Source: Chara braunii | Lineage: Eukaryota; Streptophyta; Charophyceae; Charales; Characeae | Assembly: GCA_003427395.1 (NCBI GenBank) | Contig: BFEA01000053.1 | Location: 2,022,527-2,086,526, forward strand | Direction: 5' to 3' | Length of the DNA stretch: 64,000 nt | Shown here: positions 33,801-45,057 of the stretch, in pieces | How the letters are laid out: every line of letters begins with the position of its first letter | Position numbering within the stretch: position 1 is the first letter of the stretch | Program-made: the position numbers and the translations under genes | The notes under the pieces: model-generated | What the model was told of the DNA's origin: nothing | The model's input: only the letters and a program-made list of their open reading frames with translations | Databases searched by the model: none

Positions 33801-34857
33801 ACTCCACTTGAGAGAGCATGACTGTAGGCTCCCTGGTCCGTCAGGCGAGGTCAAGACTGCCCGCCTGTTCCATGTGTCTGGAGTAGATAAGTCCTTGGCA
33901 CATTGCTGTCTCAGTGCTCCCGCGTTTGCGCGACAAGTGAGAAAGGTGCAAATAGAGGATCAGGTCTTTGTAGCTTATATTAGACCTGTCACTGAGCCTA
34001 AGGAAGAGGATAGTCCTATGGATTCAGCCATTGCCAAGCTGCTGGAAGAGTTTAAGGATTTGACAGAGCCTCCAACAAGAGTAGTACCACGACCTATCCA
34101 ACACAGAATAGAGATAGAGCCTGGCAGTAGGACTCCTAAGGGAGCAGTCTACAGGATGTCCCCTAGGGAGTTAGAGGAGCTGCACAGGCGGTTGGACGAG
34201 CTCCTTGAGAAAGGTTGGATTAGGCCCAATTCGTCTCCTTTTGAAGCAGCAGTTTTGTTTGTCCCCAAGAAGGAAGGAGAGTTGCGTACGTGTATAGACT
34301 ATAGGGTTCTGAATGCGATCACAGTTAAGAATGCTTAACCACTGCCCAAGATAGACGATCTCTTAGATCAGGTGCAGGGTTGCAAGTATTTTTCAAAGAT
34401 AGACTTGAAGTCCGGGTATCATCAGATAGAGGTCCATCCTGATGACCAGTACAAGACTGCGTTCCGGACTAGATACGGGCATTACGAGTTCATAGTGATA
34501 CCCTTTGGACTGACCACTGCGCCTGCTACATTCCAGCACTGTATGAATGATCTGTTTAGGCCTTGGTTAGATAGATTTGTCGTATTGCATCTAGACGACA
34601 TCTTAGTGTTCAGTAGGACCCTCCAAGAGCACCAGGGTCATTTGAGGCAGGTCTGGGAGAAACTAAGAGAGTCGAACTTCAAGATCAATGCGAAGAAGTG
34701 CGAGTGGGCCAAAACACAAGTTTTGTACTTGGGCCACGTTTTAGACGGAGATGGCATTAAGCCTAAGGACAACAAGACAATGGCGATTAGAGATTGGACG
34801 ACGCCCCGCACATTGACTGAGTTGTGGTCGTTCCTAGGCCTAGCTAACTATTAAGGA
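33772..34857 (+). pseudogene. pol: Element B reverse transcriptase
   Basis: 33772-34338 encodes the approach and fingers (YRMSPRELEELHRRLDELL, GWIRPNSSPFEAAVLFVPKK, CIDYRVLNAITVKNA) and ends at a TAA in place of the usual Glu or Gly before PLPKIDDLL. 34372-34854 carries YFSKIDLKSGYHQIEVHPDD, RYGHYEFIVIPFGLT and the catalytic box, followed by VLYLGHVLDGDGIKP (thumb). The box reads HLDDILVFSRT: His replaces the Tyr of YxDD (codons 34588-34599), a change expected to impair the enzyme. A frame break near 34855 (GLANY then stop) ends the segment. Confidence 0.88.
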
Positions 34858-35348
34858 AGTTTGTGAGGAACTTCTCGACTATCGCCACTCCCCTTCGCAG
34901 GTTGCTCAAGAAAGAGGCAATCTGGCAATGGGATAAAGATTGTACGTCTGCGCTAAAGAAGTTAAAGCGCGCTTTGATAGAGTACCCTGTCCTCAAAATA
35001 GCAGACCCGTCTTTGTCATTTGTCGTCACCAGGGACGCGAGTCGGTATGGGATAGGCGTCGTGTTACAGCAAGACAACGGCAATGGCTACAGACCCGTAG
35101 AGTTCATGTCAGCGGGGATGCCCTCAGAGAAGGTTGCTACCTCGACGTATGAGAGGGAACTCTACGCTCTCAGGCAGGCCTTAGAGCACTGGAAGCATTA
35201 CCTGCTTGGGAGGCACTTCAAGGTGTATTCAGACCACAAGACCCTTAGATGGTTGAAGACACAGGCCAAGATGACACCTAAGTTGACTAGGTGGGCCGCT
35301 GAGATAGACCAGTACGACTTCGAGCTCAAGCCTGTTAAAGGCAAGTAG
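34857..35348 (+). pseudogene. pol: Element B connection domain and RNase H
   Basis: Starts with RNFSTIATPLRRLLKKEA (the tether after RT) and continues to VVTRDASRYGIGVVLQQDNG with the first RNase H Asp, SEKVATSTYERELYALRQAL with the catalytic Glu, and HFKVYSDHKTLRWLKTQAK with the third acidic residue. All these blocks are intact. It ends at a TAG after ELKPVKGK, where the family continues with a tyrosine or histidine codon and NVVADALSR; here NVVADGDQ follows the stop. Confidence 0.88.
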
Positions 35349-36903
35349 AATGTAGTTGCGGATGGAGATCAGACTACTTTGGAGCTAAACTTCACTATCT
35401 GGACATAAGGAGTGACCTGCAGGAGAAAGTTAGACAGGCGTATGCGCAGGACCCTATCTACAGCGACCTCCTCAAGAGAGTCAAGGAGGCCCCCGAGACC
35501 GAACCAGATTACCGCACTACAGAGGGGTTGCTATTTGAGAAGACCAATGTAGTAGACCGTCTATGCGTTCCTAACAGCGAGGAGATCCATAGTTTAATCC
35601 TAGGGGAATGCCACGACACAGAGGCACACTTCGGTTGGCAAAAGACTCTAGCCAACCTGATGCATGTGTGTACATGGCCAGGAATGAAGAACGACTGTAT
35701 AGAGCATGTCCGCAGTCGTAAAGTTTGCCAGAGAAACAAGAGCACTACACGTGCCCCTCTTGGTCTTCTCATACCCTTGCCTATTCCTGACCAGCCCGGA
35801 GACTCAGTGTCCATCGACTTTACGGATATCCAGGTCAAGAGTAGGCACGGCAAGAGTCAAGTCAGGGTCATAGTTGACAGATTTAGCAAGTATGCAGTTT
35901 TTGTTCCTTTGCCTACATTGGTCCGTACTGAGTTAGTGATTCAAAAGTTTTTGATTTTTGGGTTAGTGAGCATGTTGTCCCGTTGTCTATAGTTAGCGAT
36001 AGAGATAGTCGCTTTACAAGTCAGAACTGGCAAGAACTGATGAAAGTCTATGGATCCAAGTTACTGATGTTGTCTGGCCGCCATCCAAAGACTAACGGTC
36101 AGACTGAACAGATGAATAAGATCCTGCAGCAAGTTCTGCGTATGTACATTAGACCCGATCAAGTCAATTGGGACGAGATGTTGCCCAAGGTAGCCAGTGC
36201 GTACAATAATAGCATGCACTTGTCCACCTGTTGCACTCCCAATGAGCTGCACAAGTCCTTTAGACCGCGCAGACCGTTTGAGGGACTTGACCGGGATCAG
36301 ATTCACAGGCTACCGCCCAGTACCAGGGAGTTTGTGATACAGCATGAGAGAGAAATAGCCACTGTTGTCGAGAACCTTAGGAAGGCCCAGCAACGAATGA
36401 TAGAACAGGCTAATAAGCACTATCGCCCGTCACAGTTTCAGGTTGGCAACCTGGTTTGGGTCAAGTCTAAAGAGTTTGCTCCTGAGGACAACATCTCGCA
36501 GAAGTTACTGCCCGCGTATCGAGGACCGTGGCCAGTTCTAGAAGTTAAGGGCGGAGAGGATGGGCCGTCCTATACAGTAGCGATCCCAGCACACCTCCAC
36601 ACCTACCCTGTGTTTCATGCCTCAAAGTTGTTGTCGTGTGTCACAAGTCAACAGTTTCCATCTAGGAGATCTATGATTCCTCCGGACATGGACGGAAGGT
36701 ACGACATTGACGACATTGTAGGTGAAGATGTGTTCAGAACAGGAGGTAGAGGCTGTCCACAGAAGCAGTATAAAGTCCGGTTTGCTTACCAGGAGTCGGA
36801 GGACGACCACTGGTTTACCAGAGCAGAACTTCTTGAAACAGCTCCCGACATAGTTAGAGCCTACGAAAGGGAAAAGAAAGGTAAAGGTCCTGCCTTGGAC
36901 TGA
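35349..36903 (+). pseudogene. pol: Element B integrase with chromodomain-like C-terminus
   Basis: 35528-35992 encodes the zinc-binding region (SLILGECHDTEAHFGWQ ... HVRSRKVCQRNK). One of the paired cysteines is Arg (CxxC changed to RxxC), so zinc binding is doubtful. It continues with SIDFTDIQVKSRHGKSQV and VDRFSKYAVFVPLP (first catalytic Asp). A frame break near 35980 precedes 35983-36903, which has SIVSDRDSRFTSQNWQELM (second Asp) and GRHPKTNGQTEQMNKIL (Glu), then MIEQANKHYRPSQF, LVWVKSKEFAP, YPVFHASKLLSCV and a chromodomain-like YDIDDIVGED ... QYKVRFAYQESEDDHW. The final 306-residue frame is uninterrupted to its stop. Confidence 0.88.
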
Positions 36904-37725
36904 GTTATTCTCGGAGGACCTCGAATTTAGGTCGGCGGGAGTGAAACGGTATTCACCTGTTCGCAGTAGCCGATGCAGATCGCAGGGCTCGATCCCTAGT
37001 CCTCACCTTACCTGTGTACATTATCTGTGTCGACCCCTAGAGTTGAACCCGTGACCTGTGTATTTGTAACAGTTGGTAGATTGTCGTAGGGTCCGTAGGT
37101 AGTAGGGGTTCGATCTGTAGACCTGTCGGGTAGGAGTCCTAGCAAGGTCTAGAAGTCGTAGTTGTAGCTCCTCCGAAAGGTCAAGGTCGTAGCCGCTACA
37201 ATCCTGAAGGGTCAAGGCCGTAGCTGCTACAGTATCGAAAGGCCATGTCCACGGCCTTCCGGAAAGTCCCAGCAGTGGCCTCTCGAAGTTGCCCATGTTT
37301 AGGCTGAGGCAAGTGGGCAAGTGGTGGAGTTTACCTGTGCTGAGTCAGCAGTCCCAGTCCCAGTCAGTCCTAGTCCAGTCAAGCAAGTACCGCATGGGAC
37401 TGTGTGCACTACGGGCATGGGAAAGGGCCATACCAACGAACTACAGAAGTATAAATCAAGAGGCAACGCCCAACCATTCATTCATTCCTGCGTGAGCCAT
37501 GCGGAAGCACTGCCACAGCGACTTGTGCGAGGTGGTCTGCAGTGAGCCTAAAGACGAAGTGGGCGAGAGAGAGGAAGCTTAGCCATAGCGATAGGGTAGT
37601 AGCGGCCATAGCCGCCATAGGTGTAGGTAGCATTCAGTGTGTGAGTGTGTGAGTGTGCAGAGTATGGGTATGGGATATCCAGGGTGATCCTATGTGTGAT
37701 AAGCAGCGACAAGTGAGTGTTGAAC
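36904..37725. other. DNA between elements B and C; probable remnant of element B 3' end
   Basis: G/A-rich just after the element B stop (GGTCGGCGGGAG at about 36932 could be a polypurine tract). It contains repeated CCGTAG and AAGGTCAAGG(T/C)CGTAG strings (37170-37230). No open frame of interest and no LTR pair detected. Confidence 0.4.
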
Positions 37726-39006
37726 TGTTACATGCTGCGCCTGCACATGAGGGTCATTTTCCAGGCCCTGCGTCCCTCAGGCCGAAAGCCTGAAATTCAG
37801 GCTGAAACCCTGAAAACCAGGGCCTACAGGCCCCGTGTCTGTTCAGCCCGAAAGCCTGAAAAACAGGGGCCTACAGACCCTGTGTCGTTTCAGACTAAAA
37901 ACGGCAGGAGCCTTTTTAGCCTGAAACGAAGGGCCATTTTCGGTCGTTCATCAGAACGACCGGCCCTAAATCTCAGGCACCGAACCAGGGTTTCGGGAAC
38001 AAGGTATTCTTAGCCTGTTCCCACGACGGCCTCAGCAGATGCTGCAGCGCCAGCCCCTGGCGCACTTCGGCATTGGCAAGAGCAGCCTCCTCGGCCTGGC
38101 AGGCAGTCAGGAGGCAGGCCGAGGTAGTACGTAGGGACTTCCCATGCACTTCACGGGCAGGCCGGAGGCAGTCAGTAGTCTTCAGGATTCGGCAGCAGCA
38201 CTCTGGAGGGAGCGCTGCAGGAGTAGTAGCAGCGTTAGCATTAGTCTTCAGCGCTGGGCGCAGTAGGTAGTTGTAGTCTTCAACGCTGGGCACCATAGCT
38301 AGGATAGCACTAGAGAGAGAGGGATTGGGCGGAGGCCAGGAGTACCTACCTGCAGCGCCGTTGCTCCAACTTCATCTTCGAGGTACCTGCAGCACAACGT
38401 CAACTTCACAGGTTAGTATCTGGCTCGTGACAGAGAGAGAGTTTTTCTTCTTCCTCTTCTCAGTCCACAATCTCCCTCTCACCCTCTCAATATCTGACTT
38501 CACTGCATCAGCAGACTATGAGAGAAACAAAGAGAGAGAGTTTGGTGACATTGGATCCAGACTCGACTTTTGGGCTTCAGACATTATGACGAGGGATTAT
38601 TTGGAACTTGTGATAAAGACTTGGTGTTGACGACATTCCCTTCTCTCCCCCTCTCTTCGTCTGTGTATGTCTGGACCTGGCGCTTTCTTCCTGTGTACAG
38701 CGCCAGGCTCCTTCACACCTTGTGATGGATACGATGTATGTTTGGTCTGCGTTTAAACATTGATTGGGCTAGTCATTAGCATTCTAGCATTCTGCTTCGC
38801 TATCTAATACTACGTGAATGAGGTCAGACCCGGTCAGGTCAGGATCTGTATCTAAGTCTTGCCTGCGCTATTCAGCACCATTTTGTATGTATTATAATGC
38901 ACATTGCTTGTTGAGATTCTACTTGCACTGAATTGTCCATTCAGTCCTTTTCATCACATTGCGGATCCTCGGTTTCTATGTACATCGCCCAACTGGGCAT
39001 GTAACA
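37726..39006 (+). repeat. Element C 5' LTR
   Basis: 1281 bp from TGTTACATGC to GCATGTAACA, a perfect 10-bp terminal inverted repeat including TG...CA. The first 250 bases are dense in CAGGCC/CCTGAA words and contain AGCCTGAAATTCAGGCT (37787-37803), an 8-bp-arm palindrome around one base. GTACCTACCTG at 38342-38352 is the reverse complement of a splice-donor-like CAGGTAGGTAC, on the strand antisense to the element. The match in the 3' LTR is 47047-48345. Element E's LTR is a diverged relative. Confidence 0.93.
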
Positions 39007-39008
39007 GT

Positions 39009-39020
39009 TGGTATCGGAAC
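39009..39020 (+). promoter_or_regulatory. Element C PBS-like sequence
   Basis: TGGTATCGGAAC follows the LTR after two bases. It is the initiator tRNA-Met complement with two changes (A to G at position 8, G to A at position 11). Confidence 0.75.
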
Positions 39021-39023
39021 GCC

Positions 39024-39804
39024 GCACGTGAATCAGGACAACCTGATCTGACACGTGTGCGGGGACTAGGTAGCTGATTAGTCTTTATTGATTGATAAGA
39101 GCACACTAGTTAGCCCCAAAATCACGATTTTGACCTTACTGGCAGTTACTGCCGAAAATCAATTTTTTTTTTTTTTTCTTGGATTTTGTTTTCTCGCTAT
39201 TCTGTTGTGAAAAATCGCAATAGCGCAACATCTGAAATTTCCATTTTCGTTTTCCTTCTGAAAATTCAAAATTTCGTTGTTAAAAATCCGGAATATCCTT
39301 CTTTTCAAAAATTTTGATTTCCTGTTGCATTTTCCGTTACTTAGAAATTCGGAATATCTTCTTTTTTTCGAATTCGTTTTTCTGAAAACAGTACGGGAAA
39401 TCCCTCCCGCGGGTATTATTTTCCAAACTGCGAATACTCTCACATGAGTAAATCCGAATACTTGTCATTTCTTTTCGGAAATTTTTTGTTCGCAGTTCTA
39501 GGATTCTGTTAGTCAGTTCTATAAATCATTTGCAGTCTGAAGTCAATTTGTTTTTTCTCATTGATCATTTCGCACTTCAATGAAGGTTGGGAGACCTACG
39601 GCACTTGCAAAACTCGGGATTTTTATTTTTCTCAATTTTTTTTTTGCAAAGTTCAAACTTTTCTTTTTTGATTAGTGGCTCCTTATCTGGGCGTTATCTG
39701 GGCGATTATCCCNCCCNCCCCTCCCCGCCTATGTTGTTGCCATCTCTCGCCTTACCTTCTCTACCTGTCTCCAGGTACCCCGTGCGGCAGCATTGGTGAG
39801 TTGC
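39024..39804. other. Element C leader, first part
   Basis: A/T-rich leader with many AAATTC/GAATTT strings (39230-39370) and N at 39713 and 39717 inside a C-rich tract. No open frame of interest. Confidence 0.5.
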
Positions 39805-39940
39805 CATGTCAGCAGACCACGTCAGTAGGCCACGTCAACAGACTACGTCAGCTGGCCACATCAGCAGGCCATGTCAGCAGGCCATGTCAGTAGTGCCACG
39901 TTAGCAGCAGGGAATACCACGTCAGCAGCCCCCCGGCCTG
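39805..39940 (+). repeat. CCAC(G/A)TCAGCAG motif array before element C gag
   Basis: About nine copies of a 10-20 bp unit based on GGCCACGTCAGCA with CG/CA/TG variants, ending a few bases before the gag ATG at 39945. This is the position of the 30-bp minisatellite before element D gag, and similar motifs fill element A's LTR and leader. Confidence 0.8.
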
Positions 39941-39944
39941 GTCT

Positions 39945-41425
39945 ATGCTGCGTTCACAAACAGCCGTCATGGACCAGAGGTCCGGAGAAGCAGACGAGGC
40001 CTATCACGCCCGGATGCTGGCCTGGAGTACCGAAACAAAGAAACGGGCAGATGACGCAGCAGCAGCAGCGAAGAAGAAGGAAGAGGATGTCGAGCAGGCA
40101 CGTCTGCTGGCAATTAAACAACAGCGCCAGCGTGACGAGGGAGCAGCACAGGCTGCTGATGAAGAAAGAATCCAACGGCAGCGGAATGGCGGACCGAGGC
40201 CGAGAATGGCAAGATGGAGGATAGCGAAAACAAGATCTCTCTCCTCCTCTCCCATCTCACAGACCTCCTGGCAACCTGCATTACACAGCAGGAGGATATC
40301 CACAGCCTCAACGACTCGCTAGCTCAAGTCCAAGGACGCCTCCGGCAGCTATAGCAGCGACCTGTCGCCGCCTCGATGCAAGCTCTTCCAACACCTCCGA
40401 TCGCCTCGAAGCATTAGAGATGGACGTCAGGTCCCTCAAGGACGGCGTACAGTTACAGCAGACCGCAACACAACAGTTGGAGCAGCGGATTTGTACTACC
40501 GCCAATACCTCGAGTTCGGAACCGCGCGAGACAGCTCCAAAGTTTGACGGGCAGGAGATTTTCTGCGACTCGACGAAGACAGATCCGATTCCATGGTTCC
40601 GCAAGTTCGAGCTCACGCTGCAGCTACACAACGTCAAAGAACACAAGCACCACGTGTACTGATACTCCCGCTCGGGGGGGGCGTGCCAGGCTTGGTTGGA
40701 CAATCTCTTGTCCATGTACGGAGTGGTAGCTGTCGACTTGCACACCAAGATCAGCTGGGATGATCTGAAGGCGGCATGCCACAAGTGGTTCCAAGTAGAG
40801 CCGCCGGAGATCAAGGCTATGGACAAGGTCATGGTCTTCGAACAAGGCACGCTGCCGAGTACCGACTCGATTGTCGAGTACCAACGCTTGACACCAGTCC
40901 CAGTCATCCAGATCCACTTCAAAGTTATCTGCCACTATTTCATCTCAAGGTCCTGTCCGACATTAAGCAATGCCCTTACTCACGTCGAGGACACCTTGAC
41001 AACAACGGCGGAACTCTTGACAATGCCGCGCAGATCATCATTATGAACAAGGAGGCTAAGAACCTGCGTTCCTCTGCGCCAGGCCCGAGCAGAGACCAGC
41101 ATCGGCCAAGAGTGGCTGTGGTCGCGGCGGCAATGCCGTTTGACCAACCTAGCGAGGCCGTGTCTGCCAATGAAGGGGACAGACTCGCAGCCGCCCGGGA
41201 AGGTGGCCGCCCCGGCAAAGGCCGAGGACGCGGCAAGACGAAGACACACACCAGATCTAGCCCCGGGCCCGACGCAGCAGCTCCAGCCCCATAGTCCCAA
41301 TACGGCATCTCCGAGCAAGCATTCAAAGCGCGCACGAGATTCCACTATTGCCTTTGGTGCAACAACGATCTCCATGAGACACTGGCCTGCCTATTGAAAG
41401 GCAAGGGCAAACAGGGAAACTGAGC
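39945..41425 (+). pseudogene. gag: Element C gag with zinc knuckle
   Basis: Begins at ATG 39945 (MLRSQTAVMDQ). Residues 30-90 are an alanine/lysine/glutamate-rich coiled coil. A frameshift near 40200 moves coding into a frame with KISLLLSHLTDLLATCITQQ, then to SSEPRETAPKFDGQEI and DPIPWFRKFELTLQLHNVKE at 40420-40662 (stop at 40660), and on to QAWLDNLLSMYGVVAVDLHT (40696-41046). The C-terminal linker is glycine/arginine-rich (GGRPGKGRGRGKTK), a stop follows, and the knuckle CLWCNNDLHETLAC at 41349-41390 is a perfect C-x2-C-x4-H-x4-C. At least three frame breaks make it non-functional. Confidence 0.83.
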
Positions 41426-41482
41426 ACCGCCGAGAGTGACTCGACAACACTCTCGACACCTCCGGAACCGGTTTCTTCGCGA

Positions 41483-43417
41483 GTGACCGGACTTCATTCT
41501 GAGGCGCATGCAGAAGTCGATAATCCTCTTCTATATTCTTTTGAGGACTATGCTGCCCGGCTCGTTCCTACGCTGGGTACTCAAGCTCAAGGACAAAATG
41601 TGTGTGCGGCATCTTCTAAGTCCGGCAGCGGCGACTTATCGTCTTCAAGTGGTTCTTCACGAGATTCGGTGCGCGAGTTCAACATAGAGGTATTGGACCC
41701 GTTCACGTCCGAGGACTTTGCATGGCTTCCTCTCCCGACCACGGGCCGCTTGCCAGGACCGCAATGCGCAGCACTATGCGCTCATCTCCACACGTACTTA
41801 TCCTTCTATGCGCCACCAACTTCGCCGACGGATGACGAAGTCGCGGTGGGGGACATCCTTGCGTATGTTACCAAGGTGGCCCGCGAGTTTCGCACGCAGC
41901 GGTACGATGACAACAACGCACCGCTCATGTATGTCCGCATCCAGGTTGGGCAAGCGTCCTGCAGCGCTTTGCTGGATAGAGGCGCGTCTCGCAATTTCAT
42001 GAGTCAATCCTTTATGCAAAAGGCTGGCCTTGGCGCACAAGTTCGGAGGAAGGCACACCCGACGGCAATCAAGTTGGCGGATGGAAAGACGCAACAACTT
42101 CTCGACCGTTACATTGAGGCCATACCGGTTTATTTCGCACCTCATGCATGCGAACCGGTGATGTTCGACATCTTCAACACGGACTTCGACATCATTCTGG
42201 GAATGCCTTGGCTTGCAAGTGCAGATCATACGGTCAACTTCCACGGGCGGACTCTTAGCGTTCGCGACGCGCGACGCCTTCAACGCCGAAGTGGCGTGTG
42301 TTATTCCTCTACCGCACCCTTCGATTCGGTGCCAAGTGGTGACGGCCAAATCATTCCGGGCGACCTGCGCTTACTAGCATCCCGAGGAGATCGGCCTATG
42401 TTTCCTATGGACCGTCACGGTAGCCAACCCATGGACTTGTCTTCGGACCCCCGGGTGGTGCGGTTGCTGGACGAGTTCGCCGACATCTTCGAGTCACCTA
42501 CCGAGGTGGTGTCGGATCGGCCGATCTCTCATGAGGTCATTCTTGAGGCCGGTGCCGTGCCGCCGAAAGGTTGCATCTATTGGATGAGCGAGGAGGAGCT
42601 TGAGGTCCTCTGCGCACAACTCGACGATTTGTTGGCCAAGGGCTGGATCCGCTCTAGTAGCTCTCCATATGGAACACCAGTTCTCTTCATCCGGAAGAAG
42701 AACAAGGATCTACGATTGTGTATCGACTACCGCAAGCTCAACACGCAAACCGTCAAGAATGAGGGGCCTCTTCCTCGCCTCGACGATCATCTTGAGCGAT
42801 TGGGCGTCACAAAGTATTTTTCTAAGTTGGATTTGAAATCGGGATATCATCAAATCTCGATCCGGCCGAATGATCGCTACAAATCCGCGTTCAAGACGCG
42901 GTACGGACATTTTGAGTGGGTGGCCATGCCTTTTGGCCTCACCAACGCCCCGGCGACCTTTCAAGCAACAATGACCAACGAGTTTCGTGCAATGTTGGAC
43001 CGGTTCGTGCTGGTCTACTTAGACGATATTCTTGTCTATAGCCGGACATTGGAGGATCATCTTGGGCATCTTCGACGAGTGTTGGAGACGCTCCGCCGTG
43101 CCAAGTAGAAGGCCAACCGCGACAAGTGCGAATTTTTCCGGCAAGAGCTGGAATACTTGGGCCATTTTGTCACACCGGAGGGCATTAGTCCGCTTTCGGA
43201 CAAGATTCGAGCCATCCAAAAGTGGCTGGAGCCTCGGAACGTCACGGATGTCTGCTCGTTCCTTGGTCTCGCCGGCTACTATCAACGTTTCATCAAAGGC
43301 TACTCGAAGATCGCGTCCCACTTAACCAAGGTTCAATTCGAGGATCGGTCGTTTGACTTCGAAGAGGAGGCGCGGGAATCATTTTTGGCTCTCAAAGCCG
43401 CGCTATTATCTGCGGGG
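41483..43417 (+). pseudogene. pol: Element C protease and reverse transcriptase
   Basis: A 541-codon frame (41483-43108). About residues 75-150 are a linker (FNIEVLDPFTSEDFAWLPL); near residue 165 is the protease loop SALLDRGASRNFMSQSF, with Arg between the catalytic Asp and Gly (family members carry Ser, Thr or Cys), and near 235 FDIILGMPWLASADHTV. RT follows: KGWIRSSSSPYGTPVLFIRK, LCIDYRKLNTQTVKN, YFSKLDLKSGYHQISI, MPFGLTNAPATFQA and an intact catalytic YLDD (43016-43027). The frame ends at a TAG (43106-43108) where a Tyr codon is expected; the same reading continues with KANRDKCEFF, LEYLGHFVTPEGISPL and FLGLAGYYQRFIKGYS to the hAT-like insertion at 43418. This is the best-preserved RT in the window. 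Confidence 0.9.
43410..43417. other. Left 8-bp target duplication (CTGCGGGG)
   Basis: CTGCGGGG is repeated at 45058-45065. Pol codons run up to it on the left and resume after it on the right. Confidence 0.9.
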
Positions 43418-45057
43418 CAACGAAACACCAGCGGACGCGTCCGCAAGGTCGAGCTCGGATCGCGGACCCAAATGGGTCCGCATCCGCGGCCTACGTGGTC
43501 CGCACCGCGGATCCGATTTTACACGAATTTTCCTGAATTAAATAATAGGAAAAAAAAGATAAAAAAATATGAGGTTGTAGGGAATTTTAAGCCCTACAAC
43601 TCCATATATATTTTTTTTTGAATCCGACTTTGTTTAGGATTTTAAAAAAATCAAAAACGAAATTGGATGTAAAAAAAATTAAAAAAATATATATAAAGAA
43701 AAGCAGGAATTTTTTTTGGTCATTTTTTATCATGAGATATATGGTTCGTGAGTTTACTTGTATTTTTTGAGAAATGAATTTATGTTTTTTGCAGAAGTAT
43801 GAGGTGTTTTGAAAAAATGCAGATGCAAAAAAAAAAAAAAANNNNNNNNNNNNNNNNNNNNNNNNNNNNNNNNNNNNNNNNNNNNNNNNNNNNNNNNNNN
43901 NNNNNNNNNNNNNNNNNNNNNNNNNNNNNNNNNNNNNNNNNNNNNNNNNNNNNNNNNNNNNNNNNNNNNNNNNNNNNNNNNNNNNNNNNNNNNNNNNNNN
44001 NNNNNNNNNNNNNNNNNNNNNNNNNNNNNNNNNNNNNNNNNNNNNNNNNNNNNNNNNNNNNNNNNNNNNNNNNNNNNNNNNNNNNNNNNNNNNNNNNNNN
44101 NNNNNNNNNNNNNNNNNNNNNNNNNNNNNNNNNNNNNNNNNNNNNNNNNNNNNNNNNNNNNNNNNNNNNNNNNNNNNNNNNNNNNNNNNNNNNNNNNNNN
44201 NNNNNNNNNNNNNNNNNNNNNNNNNNNNNNNNNNNNNNNNNNNNNNNNNNNNNNNNNNNNNNNNNNNNNNNNNNNNNNNNNNNNNNNNNNNNNNNNNNNN
44301 NNNNNNNNNNNNNNNNNNNNNNNNNNNNNNNNNNNNNNNNNNNNNNNNNNNNNNNNNNNNNNNNNNNNNNNNNNNNNNNNNNNNNNNNNNNNNNNNNNNN
44401 NNNNNNNNNNNNNNNNNNNNNNNNNNNNNNNNNNNNNNNNNNNNNNNNNNNNNNNNNNNNNNNNNNNNNNNNNNNNNNNNNNNNNNNNNNNNNNNNNNNN
44501 NNNNNNNNNNNNNNNNNNNNNNNNNNNNNNNNNNNNNNNNNNNNNNNNNNNNNNNNNNNNNNNNNNNNNNNNNNNNNNNNNNNNNNNNNNNNNNNNNNNN
44601 NNNNNNNNNNNNNNNNNNNNNNNNNNNNNNNNNNNNNNNNNNNNNNNNNNNNNNNNNNNNNNNNNNNNNNNNNNNNNNNNNNNNNNNNNNNNNNNNNNNN
44701 NNNNNNNNNNNNNNNNNNNNNNNNNNNNNNNNNNNNNNNNNNNNNNNNNNNNNNNNNNNNNNNNNNNNNNNNNNNNNNNNNAAAAAAATAACGCATTTTT
44801 TTTTTTCCATTTTCGTTGCATTTCGCCCATACCCCCCCCACCAAAAGTTGATCTTTTTCGTTTTTTTTTTGTGGAAGGGGGGGGTGGGGCAGGGGATGCA
44901 CCGCCACGTGGCACCGTCAGAATCTTCAAACCCCCTCCCCTGCGGCCGCTACGTGTCCGCGAATGTGCGCGTCCGTGCGGACACGTCCGCGGGCTTCACG
45001 GCCTGGCCGCGGCCGCGGACTTGGCCGCGCCTGTCCGCCGCCGGGGGGGATTCACTG
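43418..45057. mobile_element. hAT-like DNA transposon with assembly gap, inserted in element C pol
   Basis: 1640 bp as assembled, of which 940 are N. Left end CAACGAAACACC; right end, reverse complement, CAGTGAATCCCC; both fit the hAT terminal pattern YARNG and share 8 of 12 bases. The flanking CTGCGGGG is an exact 8-bp duplication. Both subterminal zones are very rich in GCGGAC/GTCCGC words, including the 14-bp palindrome GCGGACGCGTCCGC at 43431-43444. A 9-bp-arm hairpin (GTTGTAGGG 43574-43582, CCCTACAAC 43592-43600) parallels the one in the element at 27597. The visible interior is A/T-rich and non-coding; whether the gap hides a transposase is unknown. It lies between ALLSA of the RT tether and VLRIYDPLLP. 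Confidence 0.88.
43842..44781. other. Assembly gap (940 N)
   Basis: Run of N flanked on both sides by poly(A). Open frames spanning it are meaningless. Confidence 0.99.

Larger units (their letters stand above)
31344..36903 (+). mobile_element. Element B: gypsy/chromovirus internal region, nearly complete gag-pol, inactivated
   Basis: The plus strand carries, in order, gag with CCHC knuckle, protease, RT, RNase H, integrase and a chromodomain-like tail. The protein set matches element A closely (MIEQANKH, YPVFHASKLL, GGRG...QYKV blocks), so A and B are one lineage. At least six stops or frameshifts break the reading frame. I could not find flanking LTRs, PBS or target duplications: the 3' side (36904-37725) is G/A-rich text ending at element C's LTR. 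Length (about 5.6 kb without LTRs) is normal for gypsy. Confidence 0.9.

Noticed and set aside
36904-37230. tRNA-like GGTTCGATC strings (near 36990 and 37105)
   Set aside because: No cloverleaf can be drawn around them; the T-arm-like words stand alone.
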